The notes under the pieces are model-generated. The model was not told where the DNA came from. It did no database searches and was given only the letters and a program-made list of their open reading frames with translations. The position numbers and the translations under genes were made by a program. From Myrica gale (lineage: Eukaryota > Streptophyta > Magnoliopsida > Fagales > Myricaceae): DNA of 64,000 nt. The stretch lies in contig OZ005612.1 in NCBI GenBank assembly GCA_963930655.1, positions 8,251,001-8,315,000 on the forward strand, written 5' to 3'. This document shows, piece by piece, positions 22,404 through 33,509 of the stretch (within the stretch, counting starts at the first letter, position 1; every line of letters starts with the position of its first letter).

Positions 22404-23640
22404 ACTATAACATAATTTTTATGAGTAAATATATGATGTATTCCATCTGTGTCAGTGACCAAGTAACTTGTTTTATGGTGTAGTTCGACAAGTCTTTTGG
22501 ATACTCTTGGTATGACCCTGAGATGTGCCACCATACTGAGAGAGTGTTGAGGTGGCTATGAGAGCAGCATGACAAGATTAATGAAAAGGCTTCAAGAGTT
22601 GTATCGTTGTGATGCCATCATGGTCTAGTAAGATATCAGGTCTCAGGTAATGAAATTTGTTCCACTGATCTTCACACGAGGATGATGGAATGACTGGCGT
22701 ATGTTGAAAGAGAATAATAACTGAAAAATGAGAATTTTCCGAAGGTTTTAGATCTGTCATGTTCACTCGTACAAAAAAGGTAAAAGGGGTGCGAAATGTC
22801 ACCAAATTAGTAATATAGGGTGCAAAGTACCATTATCTCAATAGTTGGGGGGCGACAATTCTATTTTTTCCAAGGGGTAAAAAGGGTATAAAATGTCACC
22901 ATGTGTCACGTGCGTGTCATGTGCTCGCCTTTCAGTCTAAAATAACAATCTTGACGTCGGAGTTCAATCCGTAAGTAGGTGGTAGTTGGAAGGGAAAATG
23001 TCACCAAATCAATAATATGGGGTGCAAAGGGTCAATAACTCCATAGTCAGCGGACGAAAAATGTACTTTTTCCTAGAAAATATGACCAGGCAAAGTGTGG
23101 TCATTTATTCTATCCTCTCTAATAAACTGGTGAAATGAAAACTCTAACTCTAGAGTTAACAAAGCGAGATTTTGAAAGATACTAATATCATGATTTTACT
23201 TGGATAATTGAGATACATAATTGGGCTCCATAGAATATTTATTGATATTTTCCGAATACGATATATGTGGAGGAGAATGGGTATGATTTATTATGTATAT
23301 TGATTATGAGTTTATCTATCTAATATATATTATCAAGTTTCAATAATCATATAATCCTAAATAAATCATTCGTAATCTTTAGCAAAGGAGGTTTTTGTTT
23401 TATTTTAGTTGCTTGTTACAAGAATACATATTCTAATAATCTTTTTGGCTATTCCTTTCTTTTAATGGGAAATCTTTTTGGTTGTTTTTATTTCTTCATG
23501 AAATTTATGGGAAATTTTTTCGGTTGTTAATTTAGTCTTATTGTAGATATTTTATATTGGATTTATTATTATTATTTTATGTTATTTAGTTCTTTAATTG
23601 TATTCCCTTCCCGACCTTCGCTAGTGAGTGCCTTTTATTT
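22404..23640. other. No gene seen; repeated GTCACCAAAT motifs
   Basis: Between about 22785 and 23060 the phrases AAATGTCACCAAAT and GGGTGCAAAG recur two or three times, suggesting a small unclassified repeat element whose ends I could not define. The rest is AT-rich without recognisable coding. Confidence 0.4.
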
Positions 23641-23989
23641 GAAAGTTACAACTGCGGAAAATTAACTTACCAATTCTCTTTGCTCTCCGAGAATTTCTCA
23701 ATAATCTTTAGGTTCTTGTCGATCTCACAATCTCGAGAATTCCACAATAGCAGTCCAAATGTTCTGCCTCCTTCCACTCCACGCTCATAGCCGTTGAAGG
23801 GTTTTCTGAGTTTTGATGGCCAACTCCCAAACTAACGATTAGGATAAACTATCTCATAGCTATCCTTATATATGAAAACCCTAGCTATGATAGTGAGTGA
23901 GATCATTAAGGATCTCAGATCTCAGCTGTAGGATTGCATGAAAAAACTCTTTTTCCATTAACTCTCTTATATTCTTTTATTCCAAATTT

Positions 23990-24850
23990 TAGGCTTCTAC
24001 TAATTGTAATCATGTCCATCAACATATTACAATCTACCCTGAGAATTAGAGATTGATTTGTGAAGTCTGTTTTCTAATAATTATAATCGTTTCTTTATCC
24101 TCCCACCACACTATATTTCATATGAGCTAATAGGACCGGAATATTATCATTGATAAAATCTCTAGGTCATATAATTCTTAATTTTATAATCTGTAACTCG
24201 TTGGACTCTCAAATTGTTTCGAAAATAATTTCACAATTAACTATATATTATATATTAATTTTGGAAAAACATTTTCACAAAATTTCTCTAGCCAAAGATT
24301 TTTTTTTCTCGAGGCCAACCCTATACATATATACTTGAATAAACTATCTCACGAAGAGGCTGATGGATTCCTTATTGAGCATTTATACAAACTCATTCAT
24401 CATGCACAAGACCCGACGTTGTCTGAAATATTTGACCTAGAAAGATCATCACCAAATGACTCGGTCAGTACAAGTGCACAATAAATAAATCTGCACAAAC
24501 ATCTCAGGTCTAAGGATATCATAAACAAATTGTGTTAAATATCTTCTCAACATTAACGATCACTTCCAGAAGGTATTCATATTTGATCTCGTTCAGTGCA
24601 TATACTCTATGACTAATTACATCATCTTATTTAATAGAAGCACAACGAGTATAGACCTAATGTGTATAAATATGTACCTTGGTATAGAACAAAACATCAA
24701 GTGTAAAAGGAAGTGAAAAGTCATAGTCTCTACCTTTGATTCATTAATCATTGACATAACTTTTCTACAATGTCACTTAATAATAACCGTGTAATATCTT
24801 ATGTCACCGCTCTTTCCGTTCTATTATTATTATTCCATTTTTTTACAAGT
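23990..24850 (-). mobile_element. Angela-like Ty1/copia LTR fragment
   Basis: The reverse complement matches, over several hundred bases, the plus-strand repeats at 31399-32110 and 45750-46290. Shared segments include a GTGACATTGTAGAAAAGT block, a TCTATACTCG block, AAGATATTTAACACAATTTG and AAGGAATCCATCAG. Better preserved copies begin TTAGATATATGCCC, reminiscent of Angela-like Ty1/copia LTRs; that family assignment is inference. Ends are approximate. Confidence 0.5.
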
Positions 24851-25700
24851 AAATACACACCAAAGAAGACCCAACACCATGTGAGAAGGCTGCAGTGTGG
24901 AATCGTATCTTCAGGACCTATACTCTTCCTTCTGAGTGTGATCGGGACAGGACTTCAGTTCTTACTCCAGGAATTGGGAATTCATTTTGAAAGTTGCCCC
25001 CAAATTGTGATGTGATATCATTGGGCTACCCATATTGAAATAGACTGGCATGATACATCTCAGTGTGAAGGAAAAAATCACGGTGAAACTCCGAGATAAA
25101 TCCATTATAATAAAATAGAGATTACAACACTCATGTTTATGCCTAAAACTTGAGTTCTAGCAAATTGAAATTCAACAAGATCAATTCTCTGAGAAAAATA
25201 TAATTTCACCACAAATCCTGAAATCTGACGAAACTCACCCTGCAGCGAGATCTCCAATCTGATTATCACAATTCCCCGATGATGAAGCACCTAGATAACC
25301 TTCTTAGATATAACTCAATTTGCTCCCGTGTGAAAACCACGCATGAAGATCGACAGTATAACTCCCGGAAAAATCTTTTCATTTTCTTTTTCTTTTCTCT
25401 CCTTTGTTTCGGTCGTGCGGCAACTTTTAGTATTCTTCTTATAATGTGCGTCAACACATTGCCGCCCTAATTAGAGAACTAAAAGGCCCACGAATGGGTT
25501 TTAAAACACAATGTGGGCTGGACCCACATAACAATTTCCTTCGAGGAAAAGTAGCAAAGAGAAATCATCTTGAAGTCCGGTTCTTTTATTTTCTTGAAGT
25601 CCGGTTCATATCAAGTAAAGACCAGCTGGCCTATTTGCTCGCCAAACCGACTGTCTAACCGTTCCTCTCATCTTCGAACTATATATTAGGTCAACGTCTT
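24851..25700. other. Distal upstream region of LTP1
   Basis: No recognised gene. Small ORFs on both strands lack similarity that I can name. A 15-bp tandem duplication of CTTGAAGTCCGGTTC lies near 25570-25608. From about 25690 the sequence becomes similar to the LTP2 upstream region. Confidence 0.45.
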
Positions 25701-25804
25701 TCCATTGCCGTTCAGCTTGAGGAGGCAAGATAATGTTGATCGAAATGTAGTTAGATATAAAGATAAGGAAGTTGATAGAGATAAGGAGCTCATCTTCGTA
25801 GGGG

Positions 25805-25814
25805 TATATATATA
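25805..25814 (+). promoter_or_regulatory. TATA box of LTP1
   Basis: TATATATATA lies 176 bp before the LTP1 ATG, inside a stretch (GGAGCTCATCTTCGTAG, then the TATA tract, then AAGTCTCGGGT) conserved upstream of LTP2 and partly of LTP3. That conservation supports it as the core promoter. Confidence 0.65.
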
Positions 25815-25980
25815 CAACAGCTAAGTCTCGGGTCATTAATAAAGTGTGGGAGGAGATTTACAGCCACCAATTATTCTCTTGATCGCTCAGCCTTCCAATT
25901 ACTAATTCACAACATAATATTACCTCTTGAGTTAATATACTAAGCCACAACCGAAACCTATCTCAAGTCCAAAGCAGCTG

Positions 25981-27348
25981 ATGGCGACCTCCGACATTAA
26001 AACATGCCTTGTGGTGGTTTTCCTGTTCCTGCTTTCTTCCAAGACCTTCATTCGGGAAATTGAGGCAGAAGGAGACTGTGGGGACACCCCGATTTGGCAA
26101 GAGGCGCTTAGTTTGATGCCTTGCCAGGATGCAGGCAAGAATGCCACGATCGAAGTTCCAGCGGCATGTTGCACCAAAGTTGAAGACCTGCTGAAAACCT
26201 CGCCCAATTGTCTTTGTGCTGTTTTGCTGTCACCTGTGGTAAAGCAGGCTGGGATCAAGCCCGAGATTGCCATCACTATTCCAAAGCGGTGCAACATCCG
26301 GAACAGATATGCTGGAAAGAAATGTGGAGGTAACTCCCTATATATATATATACTACATATATAATTGTCAAATTGGTTATGCTGATTTTTACCCTATATA
26401 AGGTATACTTCCTCTATGTTTGGTGAGTGCGTCTGTTCTTAGTTGCGGTAGCTAGAACCTCCAATATTGTCCCCTATCAAAAGAAATAAGCTAGTGAAAA
26501 AGAGAAGTGGATGTACAAATTAGGAATGCGGTTACACAGGCTTAGAGAAAATGAATTTTAAAAATAAAATATTTATAAAATTTGGTAAAAAATTATTCTT
26601 CCAACTTTATAGGATGCAAACTTACTTATAAAAAACTTTGTATTTAAGATTAATTTGTTAATACATCGTTAATCTTTATTAATTTTAGAAAAAGCTTTTT
26701 TTCTTCTAGTGTCATTACAATTCTTTGTCAAAAGAATATAAAAACAATGAAACAGTATCGTTCATTCTTTGTCGGGAGAGAAGGTTTTATTTGTTTTCTG
26801 TGTAACCACTTTTTGGAAACTAATATTTTATCATATCAAGCACTTTTAAATATGAGTTTTTAGTTGATGGTTGACAAATCCCTCCAATTAAATAAATTTA
26901 ATTTGGATATTGTTTGGATGAAAAATGGTGAACGGCAAGCAAAAAATGGCTAACAAAACCCTTGAATAAAGATAATTTTATTGGTTAAGTATGAGTTAAA
27001 CTCCCGTAATCATAGGCCCAATCAATATGTATGTTACTTGAAATGGAGACGAAGCTAGCATATGGATTTAGTATGCTTACTATGATATATACATGGGAAA
27101 TCAAGAACTGTTTTAAATTAATTTATTATTTAAATTGTATTCTATCACATTTTTTATATCAATATTATAGTAATGAATGGATTTTTAAGAATTTAACAAA
27201 AACAAAATTAAGAAAAGCAAAATAAAAATTATATAATTAAAGGGTAAAATAGAAAGGCAATGGATAAAAAATTTCATCATTAATTAGGAGTTTAATTTAA
27301 CTACTGCGCCGTCGCTTCCACTTTGCAGACCTCACTGTTCCATCATGA
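25981..27348 (+). CDS. Non-specific lipid-transfer protein LTP1
   Basis: Two exons, 25981-26329 and 27329-27348, with GTAACT donor and TTTGCAG acceptor, encode 122 residues. Residues 1 to about 29 form a hydrophobic signal peptide (CLVVVFLFLLSS core). The mature part has the eight-cysteine motif of plant nsLTPs at positions 33, 48, 63-64, 77, 79, 104 and 115: C-X14-C-X14-CC-X12-CXC-X24-C-X10-C. With the IPKRCNIRNR segment this fits the type V (type D) class. Such proteins fold as four helices around a lipid-binding tunnel and are secreted to the apoplast; the exact ligand is unknown. The last exon is only 20 nt and supplies the C-terminal LTVPS, slightly different from the GYTVPL of LTP2. The ATG is the first in frame after a conserved TATA and leader. 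No inactivating change is visible. The 999-bp intron is AT-rich. It is one of three tandem plus-strand copies. Confidence 0.92.
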
Positions 27349-28097
27349 GAACGACAGCCGCGCGCGGGCATCCAGAAACGACCAAAGACGAGAGAAACAG
27401 AAGTGCAATGTTTATGACAACGAGTGATAAATAAGAGTTTTGTTATTTTTTCGGTTATTGAGCGAGTATTAAATAAAGAGTTGCCTAAAAGGGCTGTGGC
27501 TCATCTTCTAGATCAATGGCCAATTTTGGAACTCGTTTATTACATCTGGTGGAAGACTTGTTGTCGTCTGATGTGCAATTAATATATCTATATAGTATGT
27601 CCTCTTTCACTTTTTATTGATCCACTCCTTCTTAATCCATTTCTTATCTCCTTTCAACGCTTCTTTTATAATATCTTAACGATAGCATGAATCCTGATCT
27701 GCACCCATTCTTTAAAATCACTTCGAGAGTTTGTCGCACCCGGCCCCCAACTCTCTTATTTTAGGAGGAAGTTGATATTAATTTGTCTTGAATGGTCTAG
27801 AATCTGGATACAACCGAATATTGGAGTAATGTGCGTGCGTTTTCCTAGTCCTTCGCACCTTATTAGAGCTGGGCTTTTTGGATTTTGGGTCAGCCCACCT
27901 GAACCCGACCAAATCAATTAGGACAAAGAAAAAAAAGATTGACCCTTGAATGCGAGCCCTCCTAAGATTTTCAGGTTCGGCTCATGTCGGGGCCGAGTTT
28001 GTTTGGGCTTTTTTTTACATTATATTCTAGGCCCAGAACGTTCTGGCCTAATTTTTTTAAGCCAAGAACATTTTGGGCTATATTCTTTTGAGTCCAG
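27349..28097. other. LTP1 3' flank; no further gene seen
   Basis: The first part, GAGAACGACAGC onward, is conserved after the stop codons of LTP2 and LTP3 and is probably 3' UTR. The blocks GTTGCCTAAAAGGG and CTCATCTTCTAGAT are also shared. Beyond about 27,600 there is no recognised coding sequence. Confidence 0.5.
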
Positions 28098-28402
28098 GGT
28101 TATGCTCGTGTTGAGTAAAAATTTAGAATTTTAGATAAGTGAATTTTTATGTTGAATAGTATTTTATTGGTGTTTGTGTAAAGTTGAGAGAGAAATGATT
28201 TGATGTAATTGTTTAATAAAAAAATATTAGAGTTATGTGAAAAAGTATAGAGAGAGAAAATTTATGTTGAATAAAAAATTAAAAAATTGTTGGAGATTGT
28301 GTAAAATGTATTGGTGTTTGTGTTTGAATTCTAAATATGTTCGGCGGTAGATTTGTGAATATACTTAAAATCCTGAAAAAATTGTGAAAACGAACATATC
28401 CT
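28098..28402. mobile_element. MITE, second copy of the 308-bp family
   Basis: Aligned end to end with 15128-15435: GGTTATGCTCGTGTTGAG at the left, CGAACATATCC at the right, and an interior shared almost throughout. The flanks CAG and TGG do not make a clean target duplication, so the boundaries may have decayed. Confidence 0.7.
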
Positions 28403-29168
28403 GGGCTCTATATTTTTGGAGAACTATATATGTATTGCATAATAATATTTGGATAGGCTTCGGTCTTTTTCAAAATGTACTTAGCAACCCAAACCGAACC
28501 TGAATATTATGCAAATAAAATTCGACCCCGACCTAAGCTGACACGACCGGCTCAGGCCATTGGGTCTCGGGTTTTTTAAACAGCTCGATAATTGGCTACA
28601 ATCATGTGTCAACTCATTGGAAGAAACTCTCTGCAACTACATCATATTGCAGGTCAAACGTAACACATAGTACTCTGTCTTAATTATCAAGATGGGATAC
28701 TTCAAAAGGGCACTCGTAGGTCTAGACGAACTTCGACACAGCTATCTTCAATCTAACTGTAAGGTAGGATGATCAAAAACTAGAGGGTGAGTTTAAATAA
28801 CTCATCTGATCTTCTTATCTCGTTTTATTTTGTGAACAATAATAACAACCACAGAAGATAATAGATGCATAAGTTGAGCTCTTCTTATAGTGTAGTTTGA
28901 ACAATCGGTTCCATGTTTGATCAGTTTGCGTTAGACCTGAATGCAATTTCGTTCAACATTAGTGTCTAGTTTGAACAACAAATATTTAGTGCGGACAAAT
29001 ATGTTCTCGTTTGTGCGAACGCCATCGATTACTTGTTTCCATTAACTTTGAACATCGTCCATTTGATTGAAAATTTATTACATAGAGATGTCCAGCCATC
29101 AAAATGGTATATAGCTGATCCTACATCAAAGATAGAGCCTTTTGTTCTCAGGGGTGCACAGCCAGTCT
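28403..29168. other. No gene seen
   Basis: Mixed sequence with no recognisable coding. A few TTCGTTC and GTGCGAACG motifs near 28,920-29,030 resemble the CGTTCGAACG repeats, but they are too few to call an element. Confidence 0.4.
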
Positions 29169-29760
29169 CAGTGGCGGATCCAGGGTCAAAATCCATGAGG
29201 GTCGAATTTTAAAAGCGAAATGACAAGAATTTTTTTTTCCGTAATGCAAAAAATTGTCTTAGAGTTACAATATTGAAAATTAAACACTAAAACTATTAAA
29301 AATATTATAATACACATACCGTACTATGTACTACAATTGAGAGATGGTAATTGCATCTTCTGAAAATGTTGCAAAATAGTTTCGTTCTCAATAGTTTTAA
29401 AAACTGCTTGCTCGATGTACACTACCATGCAATCATTCATCCAGTCATGTCTCATCCTATTACGTAAATCAAACGCAAAATGACTTGTGACAATTCGTTT
29501 GTAATTCTCATTATATTCTTCATCAAATGCATAGTGAATACAAACTCAAAACTTTCCATCTTATCCATCAAACCCATAGCCATGGATCTTTGTTCTGGGA
29601 GAGTACCATCATCTTTTATGTGTTCAATCACTTCCAATACTGATGACCACGTAGTGAAGAGACAGATTATTGTAAGGTGGTTGGAACTCCAACACGTTCA
29701 GAAGCTCAAGACTTAGACACCCATCACCAGCCGCTATAATAGGTAAAGATTTTCTAAAAA
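29169..29760 (-). mobile_element. hAT element remnant with transposase fragment
   Basis: Begins with the terminal repeat CAGTGGCGGATCCAGGG at 29169, the family also seen at 745 and 43314. On the minus strand, 29452-29637 reads MSMAMG-like coding with the motifs DKMESFEFVFTMHLMKNI and TNELSQ. This matches the conserved block of MYM-zinc-finger-type plant hAT transposases, where S(F)xFVFxLHLMxxILxxTNELS is typical. Stops on both sides and no opposite end make it a fragment. Confidence 0.68.
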
Positions 29761-30384
29761 GAATCCAAGTGATTACCAATTATTATGATGCATGAGGCTC
29801 AACTTATACTATAATGTCTAGTTGAATTGTGGCTTCTAACCAATAAAAATTTGAGGGCCTTAGACGATATGTTTGCCTGTTAAGAGCAACTATTGTAAAA
29901 TATAGGGTTGCAAGAGGAAAATATTCTTGTGCCATTTAAAATACATCGCATGACATTATTGACCATTTTGCCAACAACGCCACATCTTGGGGCGTCGAAG
30001 CACTACAGACCTAACTTTCGGTTGCCTGCCAATACCATCTTTTCGTGTGAACTTGTGGGCCATTATCTCATTAAAGCTAAAAGCCATTCCCCATTTTTCT
30101 ACCCCGATGAGAATTGGGAGCGTTTGTGGGCTTGGACATGGGCAGTCGCCCATGTTGCTTTTGGAAAGACTATGCTAGCTTTTCAAAAGTAGAGGCCCCT
30201 CCCCTTCTTCCAGGACGTCCACGGAACGTGCTCCTCAGTGGAAATTTGTTCAGAGAAGAAGGCTAAAAGTATATAAGACATTTGTTTCAAAAATCAGAAT
30301 AAATGGGGTTGGCCTGGGCCAATGGGGTCGGGCCCCATAGGCCCAGGCCAACCTATGAATTAAAAAAAACTAAAGGAAAAACCT
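29761..30384. other. Unassigned sequence
   Basis: A 94-codon plus-strand ORF at 29908-30192 contains no motif that I recognise. A nearly palindromic GGCCTGGGCC / GGCCCAGGCC pair lies at 30310-30350. Confidence 0.35.
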
Positions 30385-30900
30385 TTTTTAGAGATGCAAT
30401 GGGTGGCGGCCGCGCAAGGTCGCACTCCCCTGCATCCGCCTCTGGCCGGTCTCAGCATCAATAGAGGACGTCTTTTGCTTGTGATCGCACGTGGTGGCGC
30501 GGTTGATGTACTTATGCTGATTTTTCAAATGATCAGACGAGAGGTTCGGGCATTCTACTGCCTTTAATGATATGTTGTCATACAACCAGTTCATCACACG
30601 TCTTTTGACTCGAGCTGGTGTGAGGCCAGATGGTCATAAGCACATTGAGCAGGGTCGTCACCCTATGACTCTGATCACTTGGACAACGTTTCGTCGGTGC
30701 GAGATTTATCTCCAAGGCTGGCTCCTGCTGAATTGATTTAGGCAACGGCGGAGCCACTAGCAAAGCACACACCTAGGAATTCCTCTTGTTCTGTTGCTCG
30801 ACCTCTATGGATAGATACGCTTCTTGAAGAGCTACGAGCTCTTTCGGAGTCCAAACTTCGTGATGTGAACCTCACCAAGAATAACGAGATCCAACAATGA
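30385..30900 (+). pseudogene. Possible PF20167-like remnant
   Basis: Plus-strand translation includes GGAVDVLMLIFQMIRREV, which resembles the EPIDLPLLIFQTIRVEAL segment of the copy at 15448-17190, followed by several stops and a charged LLEELRALSESKL segment like the C-terminal part of these proteins. The similarity is short, so this is tentative. Confidence 0.3.
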
Positions 30901-30925
30901 AAGGGAACCCAAGATCGTCCTATGG

Positions 30926-31131
30926 ACAAACCAGCATTTGAAAAGGAATTCAAATGCAAAACAAACATTCCTAAAAATCCGGCTAAGAAAAATGATAAAC
31001 TAGCATTTGAAAATGAATTCAAATGCAAATTCAAACATTCCTAAAAATCCAGCTAAGGAAAGGATAAACTAGCATTTGAAAAGGAATTCAAATGCAAATC
31101 AAATATTTCTAAAAATCCGGCTAAAAATAAG
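30926..31131 (+). repeat. Three tandem copies of a 69-bp repeat
   Basis: Units start at 30926, 30995 and 31064. Each contains GCATTTGAAAAGGAATTC followed by AAATGC, an inverted pair (GCATTTGAA / TTCAAATGC), then ATTCCTAAAAATCCGGCTAA. Copies differ by a few substitutions and indels. Confidence 0.85.
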
Positions 31132-31398
31132 CTACATAATCTTATCTTTCTAGCCTTGTCCGGATTTGATGCAGCCTTCTAGAACATGATTCATGGTGAT
31201 TCTTTGTAGCTGACGTGGATTAGGTTTAATATGCCTTCATGAATTTGCTTGAACTAGGCTCCTTGTAAGATTTGCATCACTTCGTCCCACCAAACAGTAG
31301 ATTGAGAAGATTAGTGTTGCAGTAACGATGCTATAGAGCCAGCAATGGGAGTTAGTGCATGCAGATGCACTAGTGACACATTTAGTGAACATTACAAC

Positions 31399-32110
31399 TC
31401 TTAGATATATGCCCTCAAAACTAGTTTTCTAGATAATTATCTATTTATATGTTACATGTTTATATTTATTTATTATTGAGTATTATGTTGTGAGTTATAT
31501 GGATATCGTTGAATGACATTGTAGAAAAGTCATGCAAAAGATTAACGAATCAAATGCAGGGAGTATGACTTTTCAATTTCTTGTTCATTTGACTGTTGTT
31601 CTTGACCATTATATATGTACATATTTATATATAATATGTCTACACTCTTTGTGACTCTATCATTGAGGTGGTGACTTTAAGCGGACGAGTGAGTGCATTG
31701 CAAGAGTACATGAAATGAACAATATTAAATATGGATACATTATGGAAGTGGTAATTGATGTTGAGAAAATATTCAACAAAATTTGTTTATGATATCGTTA
31801 GACCTGAGAGGTTTATGCAGGTCTATTTTTTATGTACTTATACTTTGACTGAGTCATATGGTAATGATCTCTCCGGTTCAAATATTTAAGACAACGTCGG
31901 TTCTCATGTGCATGATAAATGAGTTTCTATAAATGATCAACAAGGAATTCATCAGTCTCTTTATGAGGCAGTATATCTGTGTAGTGTTAGACTCGAAAAT
32001 AAACATCTGGCCAGAGAAATTTTGTGAATTTGTTTTTGAAATTATATGTATATAATATTTATTTCTGAATTTTTTTTGGAAATATTTGAGAATCTAATAG
32101 GTTTCAGATT
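31399..32110 (+). mobile_element. Angela-like Ty1/copia LTR fragment
   Basis: Begins TTAGATATATGCCCTCAAAA and shares long segments with 45750-46290 in the same orientation and with 23990-24850 in the opposite one. Internal shared blocks include GAGTATGACTTTTC, GACTTTAAGCGGACGAGTG and GACAACGTCGG. The 3' end is uncertain. No matching internal domain lies downstream in the same orientation. Confidence 0.5.
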
Positions 32111-32119
32111 GCCATCGCA

Positions 32120-32765
32120 AAAAACAAAAAGTCACCATGACGGGTCGCTTCGTGCCAGGGCATTAGCAATGACTTCTTTCTACAATGAGAGAAGCGATAA
32201 CTTTTAGAGATTATTGTAGTCATTAGGCCTTAAATTTATTTCTACTTCATCACTCACATTCTTCTCTGAAAAGAAAACTTCAGGCAAATTATTGCAGAAG
32301 ATTCTTATAAGGCTCGCTATAAAATCGACGATCTTGAGACAACTGATGTAGTTTCTTAGGCATATTGCATGTGAAGTGGCTTCATAGCATGCAAATTATT
32401 TTCTCCATGGTTGATGTAGCAACGAAAGTTTGCTTACTATTCTTCTAGTGTATAGCTAATCCAACAAGAAGAAAAAACATAACATGAGGTTGATTTCTTA
32501 AGTCTCTGTGCATCCAACATACACTGAATATGAGTAACCCACCACTTCCAAATGATCAGTACATTTGGAGGTCAATCTACTACTCTTAGCTCCTTGCAAG
32601 TAAAACATAACTTTCTTTGTAGTTTTCTAGTGTACCAAACCAATAGTTTTACTTTGGTATCTGCCTAAAAATCCTATTTGAAGGCTTATATCATGCCTCT
32701 TGTAAACCTATGCATATAACAAGCTGCCAATGATTTATGCATATAAGTCGGGTATGTTTGCATTT
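32120..32765 (-). pseudogene. Ty1/copia RNase H remnant
   Basis: The reverse complement gives IIGSLLYAYVYKRHDISL, LQGAKSSRLTSKCTDHLE, VVGYSYSVYVGC, ATSHAICLRNYISCLKIVD and EVIANALARSDPS. These correspond in order to the C-terminal reverse transcriptase / RNase H region of plant copia polyproteins (IGSLMYA, LEVVGYSDSDFAGC, ATSHALWLRNFI, MIADPLTKG). Catalytic-type residues are replaced and stops occur. It is an isolated 3' remnant. Confidence 0.65.
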
Positions 32766-33509
32766 AGAAATTTCTAAAAAAACAATTTGGTGATATTGTG
32801 AAAATTGAAGTAGATTAAAGTTTTATTGGGTTTTCTGAAAAAAGTAATAAAATTTTTGGTGTATGTTTGAAAGATGCTTGAAAATTTTGGAGTTTTATCA
32901 CTATAAGAAATTTGCCCTTATAGCGACGAAGTTCATTTCATCACTAATAGTTATCTTTTGTGACGATTTTTTTCATCATTAAAAGTCAGTTTTTTGTGAC
33001 GAAAATTTATTTCGTCACTAAAGATATTTTTCGTGACGAAATTTGAATTTCATCACGAAAAGTCAACTTTTGGTGATGCAAAATTTCGTCACAAAAAATA
33101 AGAATAAAAAAAAAATTTTGTGACGAAAGTTATCATCACTAGAAACAAGAGGCTATGGTGATGAATAATTTCGTCACCACACCATTCAATCGTTAATATC
33201 CCAATCGATCGCGAATATTTTTTTTAAAAAAATATTAAATGACAAAATGTTCTATCACAATAAATAGAGGGCTTTTGTGACGAAATCTTTTCACCACATA
33301 GCTGATCGATCGTGACGAAATCTTTTCACCACATAGCTGATCGATCAGCTGTTGGGGTCGACTGATTGTGATGAGGTGATACATCACCATTTACAAAGTG
33401 ACACATGGCGCACAACAAGAAACTGTCATCTTGTCGTAACTATCACTTTTTCGAAAGGTAGTTCGCTTGTTCCAACCAATCGATCGATTATCCCCTTGGA
33501 GACGTATGA

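Noticed and set aside
24770..25015. 81-codon plus-strand ORF near LTP1
   Set aside because: It begins in an antisense LTR fragment and has no recognisable domain.
26340..26364. Longer LTP1 reading frame ending in a tyrosine/isoleucine tail
   Set aside because: The extension is intron sequence; the GTAACT donor and the conserved 20-nt last exon give a C-terminus like other nsLTPs.
29908..30192. 94-codon plus-strand ORF
   Set aside because: No motif, and competing ORFs overlap it on both strands.
30718..30760. GGCGGAGCCACTAG as the missing right end of the hAT at 29169
   Set aside because: The inverted match to CAGTGGCGGATCC is poor and no 8-bp duplication accompanies it.
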